A stretch of DNA of 64,000 nucleotides, from positions 6,703,501 to 6,767,500 of the forward strand of contig NC_134962.1 of assembly GCF_965638725.1 (NCBI RefSeq). The letters run 5' to 3'. A program made the translations under genes and the position numbers. Origin of the DNA: Aptenodytes patagonicus. Lineage: Eukaryota; Chordata; Aves; Sphenisciformes; Spheniscidae. The notes beneath the pieces were generated by a model that saw only the letters and a program-made list of their open reading frames with translations, did not search any database and was not told where the DNA came from. Shown here in pieces: positions 62,334-64,000 of this stretch. Positions within the stretch are counted from its first letter, which is position 1. The number at the start of each line of letters is the position of its first letter.

Positions 62334-64000
62334 AAAGATGCTCTGTAAATAGCTTTTTGTTTAAGTGGAAGGTCTTCTGTGCTATTCTTCTGATGTATTC
62401 AGGACACAGAAATAGGGACAGAAATAATCAGGAAGTGATTCATAATCTCCACAGCCCACAACTGCGTGAAGACACACTGTCTATGCTACACGTACCTGTA
62501 CAGAGCGTCCTACAGTTACTCATCCAGAAGAACAAGAGTTTGGTCCTTAGTGGTTTCAGTTTGTCACTGTATCTCCAATTTCGCTAGAAACTAAACAACT
62601 GAAACCTTTCCCCTGCTCAGAGCTTTCCCTTGCTCATGATAAACACACATTATTCATAAAGATGATTTTTACCCCCAAAACAAATGCAAGGATCTTACTG
62701 GAATGTAAAAATCTTAACTTCTTTGGACTTCACATTTTTATTTTCACATTAGCTTAACAGATAACAACTAATCTAAAAAAAAATTAAGCTTTTATATGGA
62801 ACTCATAAGAGTCTATTTTATAGTCCCTTGATTTAAGTAAACAAACAAACAAACTGCTTCCTTCTGCTCTTTTCCCGACAATCCAAATATTTAGAACTCT
62901 TTATAGGATGCTAATTGTGGAAATTCATGCTTTTAAATTATTCTTTTTGGGTGCCTTGAACAACAAAAACAACAGATTCTCTCTTGTGGTCAGACCACCA
63001 AAGCGGAGTAAAGTGCAGTAACTCTGAGAGTTTCTGCCCCATGTTCTGCTCTGCTTGTCCTTTTGAAAGGGGTCTCAATGAAGAGCCTTGTTGAGACCTC
63101 CGCTGGTGCCACTGTTTGTAGAGGGGGTCATTAGGAACAGTTTAGTCAGAACAAAAGGGGTTTTGTTTCTATTGTCCCACTTGCAGTTTGACGATGTCTT
63201 AACTGAAAAATTATCTTAATAGTCTAACAGTATATATTTGCCTATGGGGCTCAGACAACTGCAGAAAAGGCTTTGGATGAATGCTGAAAAGATGCACTTT
63301 ACAAAGCAAACTCAGTGCATGCTAAGCAAAAATTTTCCAACTGAAAACTTAGAAGTCCCAGTCGCAGAAAGATAAACTCTTACAGCGTTGCACTTACAAC
63401 TAAAGTAATCTCCACAAAAAGAACAGCAGTAATACCAACCACTCCGTATGCAGTCACGGGAGAGCCCCAGGTTAGTTCCTTGGCTGGTGTAAATAAGCGT
63501 ACCTCCATCTACTCACATGGTGCTATGCCAATTTACACCAGCAGAGGAAACAGTCCCTTCATATTATTTTAAAATCCTCCAGCATAAACTTCTGATTAAT
63601 GATTTTCTGTTGCTAAAGCTCTGGGAGATTGCTTCACGCAGCCACTTGTAATGTGGCAAACCTCCTCCCTCAGTCAGATCGGGAGCTGGGACGTTCCTCA
63701 AACCATGGAGAATTGGGGCCAAACCATGCTACTCTGCACAACTTGGGAAGGGATTTTTGTGGGCAGGGCTTTAGAGAATCAAATGAATCTCCAACTTCCA
63801 TCTTGTTTCAGACCGGTTCAGAAAGACTGCTATAAATCATTGCAGAGATAAAGAAATTTATTTTAGAGGCAGAACCAGAGGCAAAAAATGCACATTGTAT
63901 CTCTGCAGCCCCATGCAGCTCGAAATTGGCAGCTCAGAACTTCCAATTTGAGTGGCTCTAATATGTATTCAAAATAAATTGTTAAAATTATTGTTCCTAT
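62334..64000. other. Intergenic to right edge
   Basis: No exon recognised. Contains a (AAAC)n-like short run near 62,840-62,853 and the palindromic element at 63,482-63,542. Confidence 0.5.
63482..63542. repeat. Imperfect 61-bp palindrome (ancient repeat)
   Basis: GCTGGTGTAAATAAGCGTAC at the left is mirrored by GCTATGCCAATTTACACCAG(C) at the right, with about 21 of 26 positions complementary in each arm. It resembles a widespread amniote palindromic repeat with GCTGGTGTAAAT ends. Confidence 0.6.

Noticed and set aside
41000-64000. BMP7 exons expected from synteny
   Set aside because: No BMP7 prodomain or TGF-beta knot sequence found; the gene should lie beyond the right edge.
1-64000. tRNA, rRNA, snRNA or CRISPR features
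   Set aside because: None recognised by eye on either strand; tRNAscan or Rfam searches would be needed to exclude small RNAs.

Overview
The window is vertebrate nuclear DNA, almost certainly from a bird. Several interspersed repeats are the reverse-complemented 3' ends of CR1 LINEs, recognisable from the ATCATAGAATCATAGAATC end and the partial ORF2. A 540-bp ERV LTR of a type I associate with non-galliform birds sits at 8.6-9.1 kb. Most of the sequence is AT-rich, non-coding and unique. There are two CpG islands, two recognisable multi-exon genes on the minus strand, and no operon, CRISPR or bacterial feature.

Layout. 1-430 is a CpG island; by synteny it may be the promoter of RBM38, running off the left edge on the minus strand, but no RBM38 coding exon is visible. 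0.85-8.6 kb holds a CR1 fragment and a weak cluster of open, splice-flanked segments on the minus strand (about 4.8-8.2 kb), directly downstream of the LTR at 8,582-9,121, which points toward them. A second, less certain LTR-like repeat lies near 11.1-11.84 kb. 16,471-23,406 holds the complete coding part of RAE1 (11 coding exons, 368 codons), with its CpG island at about 23.64-24.35 kb. 25,762-40,615 holds the complete coding part of SPO11 (13 exons in the preferred model, 407 codons). A 29-30 bp minisatellite lies just upstream of the SPO11 start. 41-64 kb is gene-free: two recognisable CR1 copies, two much decayed ones, decayed palindromic MITE-like elements, a CTCF-like site and simple repeats. 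In the vertebrate order BMP7-SPO11-RAE1-RBM38, this stretch is the SPO11-BMP7 intergenic region; BMP7 itself is not in the window.

How the genes relate. RAE1 (mRNA export and mitotic WD40 protein) and SPO11 (the meiotic break-making transesterase) lie head to tail on the minus strand. About 2.36 kb separates the SPO11 stop from the RAE1 start. They are unrelated in function; the arrangement is conserved synteny. All junctions given were read directly from GT/AG sites and phases, and all catalytic residues of SPO11 are present. The most interesting points are a 37-nt SPO11 exon coupled to two acceptors 4 nt apart, a splice acceptor embedded in a TTTAAA palindrome, an unexpected glycine in a RAE1 WD40 strand, and the LTR-proximal unrecognised coding-like segments.
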